A stretch of 6,554 bases of DNA from an uncultured Sphingomonadaceae bacterium (GTDB taxonomy: Bacteria; Pseudomonadota; Alphaproteobacteria; Sphingomonadales; Sphingomonadaceae), in contig CAMLKX010000107.1 in assembly GCA_946480515.1 (NCBI GenBank), forward strand, positions 1-6,554, read 5' to 3'. The stretch's first letter is position 1; each line of letters begins with the position of its first letter. Shown here piece by piece: positions 5,774 to 6,554 of the stretch. The notes under the pieces are model-generated. The model was not told where the DNA came from, searched no databases, and saw only the letters and a list, made by a program, of their open reading frames with translations. The position numbers were made by a program, and so were the translations under genes.

Positions 5774-6554
5774 TGTCGAACAACACGGCGCGGGCAGTGG
5801 CTAGCAGGATCGACAGGTCCAGCCACACCGACCACCGGTCGATATATTCCTTGTCCAGCTCAACTCGGCGCTTGGCGCGCTCGACGGTTCGGATCTCACC
5901 GCGCAGCCCTTTGACCTGGGCAAGGCCCGTGATCCCCGGCTTCACCCGGTGCCGGCCCGCGTAACCGCGCACCGCATCCTGGTAGAAACGGTCGCCGACC
6001 CGCATGTGCGTCGCGTGCGGGCGTGGACCCACCAATGACATATCGCCGCGCACGACGTTGAACAGCTGCGGAAGCTCATCAATGCTGAGCTTCCGCAAGA
6101 TCCGTCCGACAGGGGTAACCCGCGGATCATTGCGGCTCGTCGTTTCCAATCCCTTCACGTCGGTCTGCTCGACATTCATCGTGCGAAACTTCATGACCGG
6201 AATGACTTCGTTGTTGAATCCCACCCTCGGCTGAACGAACAGGACCGGGCCAGGGCTGGTCAACCGGATGAGGATTGCGGCCAATCCCATCAGCGGCGCC
6301 ACGAAGATCAGCGCCAGCGTACCGATCACCAGATCCTCGCCGCGCTTGATGAACTGGTTGATGTCCCGGAACGGCCGCTGCCACAGCGTCAGGACAGGAA
6401 TGGTGCCCAGCAGATTGACTCGATAATCGGGAGCGAGTTCGATCGCCTGCTGCGGGATCAGCGACACGTCGACGGACACGGCGCTCAGCCCTTCCATGAC
6501 CTGATCCAGCCGTTCCCGGGTCAGATTCGGAACACTGATCAGGACCTGATCGAC
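5760..6554 (-). CDS. Undecaprenyl-phosphate sugar phosphotransferase, WcaJ type (5' end missing)
   Basis: The C-terminal 264 residues of a polyprenyl glycosylphosphotransferase; the frame is open to the right edge, so the ATG at 6497 is internal rather than the start. Known: these inner-membrane enzymes move a hexose-1-phosphate, usually glucose or galactose, from the UDP-sugar to undecaprenyl phosphate, the first step of exopolysaccharide assembly. Counting from that Met: a membrane segment at 55-79, TSPGPVLF (80-87), KFRTM (103-107), the catalytic D140-E141 in DELPQLFNV, SLVGPRP (154-160), RVKPGITGLAQVKG (184-197), and a conserved end with a hydrophobic stretch at 226-240. The preceding residues (VDQVLISVPNL and DVSLIPQ) resemble the Rossmann-like region before the catalytic part in long WcaJ-like enzymes, so the full protein is probably around 450-500 residues. 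It is first in the visible operon and overlaps the next gene by 14 bases. The sugar cannot be told from sequence. Confidence 0.92.
   Translation of the reverse strand, partial: VDQVLISVPNLTRERLDQVMEGLSAVSVDVSLIPQQAIELAPDYRVNLLGTIPVLTLWQRPFRDINQFIKRGEDLVIGTLALIFVAPLMGLAAILIRLTSPGPVLFVQPRVGFNNEVIPVMKFRTMNVEQTDVKGLETTSRNDPRVTPVGRILRKLSIDELPQLFNVVRGDMSLVGPRPHATHMRVGDRFYQDAVRGYAGRHRVKPGITGLAQVKGLRGEIRTVERAKRRVELDKEYIDRWSVWLDLSILLATARAVLFDNDAY

Noticed and set aside
5117..5914. A 265-codon open frame on the plus strand
   Set aside because: It lies antisense to the well-supported GT26 and sugar transferase genes, shows no recognisable domain, and is the kind of long shadow frame expected in GC-rich DNA.
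1..6554. tRNA or rRNA genes, CRISPR arrays, insertion sequence ends, prophage or toxin-antitoxin genes
   Set aside because: Looked for by eye on both strands; no cloverleaf, regular repeat-spacer pattern, transposase or terminal repeats were found.

Overview
The window looks like chromosomal DNA of a GC-rich alphaproteobacterium, most likely a sphingomonad (Sphingomonas, Novosphingobium or relatives). The main pointer is a secreted protein ending in a PEPxxWA-type PEP-CTERM sorting tail, a form I know chiefly from Sphingomonadales. The exopolysaccharide-type genes and the histidyl-tRNA synthetase start fit this. The assignment is inferred from gene content only.

Left part (1-1498) is housekeeping. 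At the left edge the first 18 codons of a minus-strand gene read like the start of histidyl-tRNA synthetase. Next, also on the minus strand, is an aquaporin Z whose pore residues fall at the same positions as in E. coli AqpZ. Divergent from it, across about 125 bases, is a family I inorganic pyrophosphatase with all expected active-site residues. The divergent spacer carries a near-match to a general-stress (EcfG-type) promoter facing aqpZ.

Middle part (1499-2454) has a 122-base spacer with a plausible sigma-70 promoter, a leader hairpin and a strong ribosome binding site, driving a 262-residue secreted PEP-CTERM protein. It ends against the oppositely oriented cluster, and a 10-bp hairpin lies across the convergent 3' ends.

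Right part (2422-6554) is a minus-strand gene cluster whose reading frames overlap by 14 and 7 bases, so it is almost certainly one operon entering from the right edge. In transcription order: (1) an undecaprenyl-phosphate sugar-1-phosphate transferase of the WcaJ type, lacking its 5' end here, which would start a lipid-linked glycan; (2) a 597-residue protein joining a cytoplasmic WecG/TagA-family (GT26) glycosyltransferase, one membrane helix and a SleB-type cell wall hydrolase domain; (3) a 514-residue polytopic membrane protein of unknown function, distantly reminiscent of GT-C glycosyltransferases. The set suggests an envelope or exopolysaccharide assembly locus. The glycosyltransferase-hydrolase fusion is the most unusual item: it would tie glycan synthesis inside the membrane to peptidoglycan cleavage outside it. 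No exosortase, polymerase or flippase is in the window, and no RNA genes, insertion sequences or CRISPR arrays were seen.
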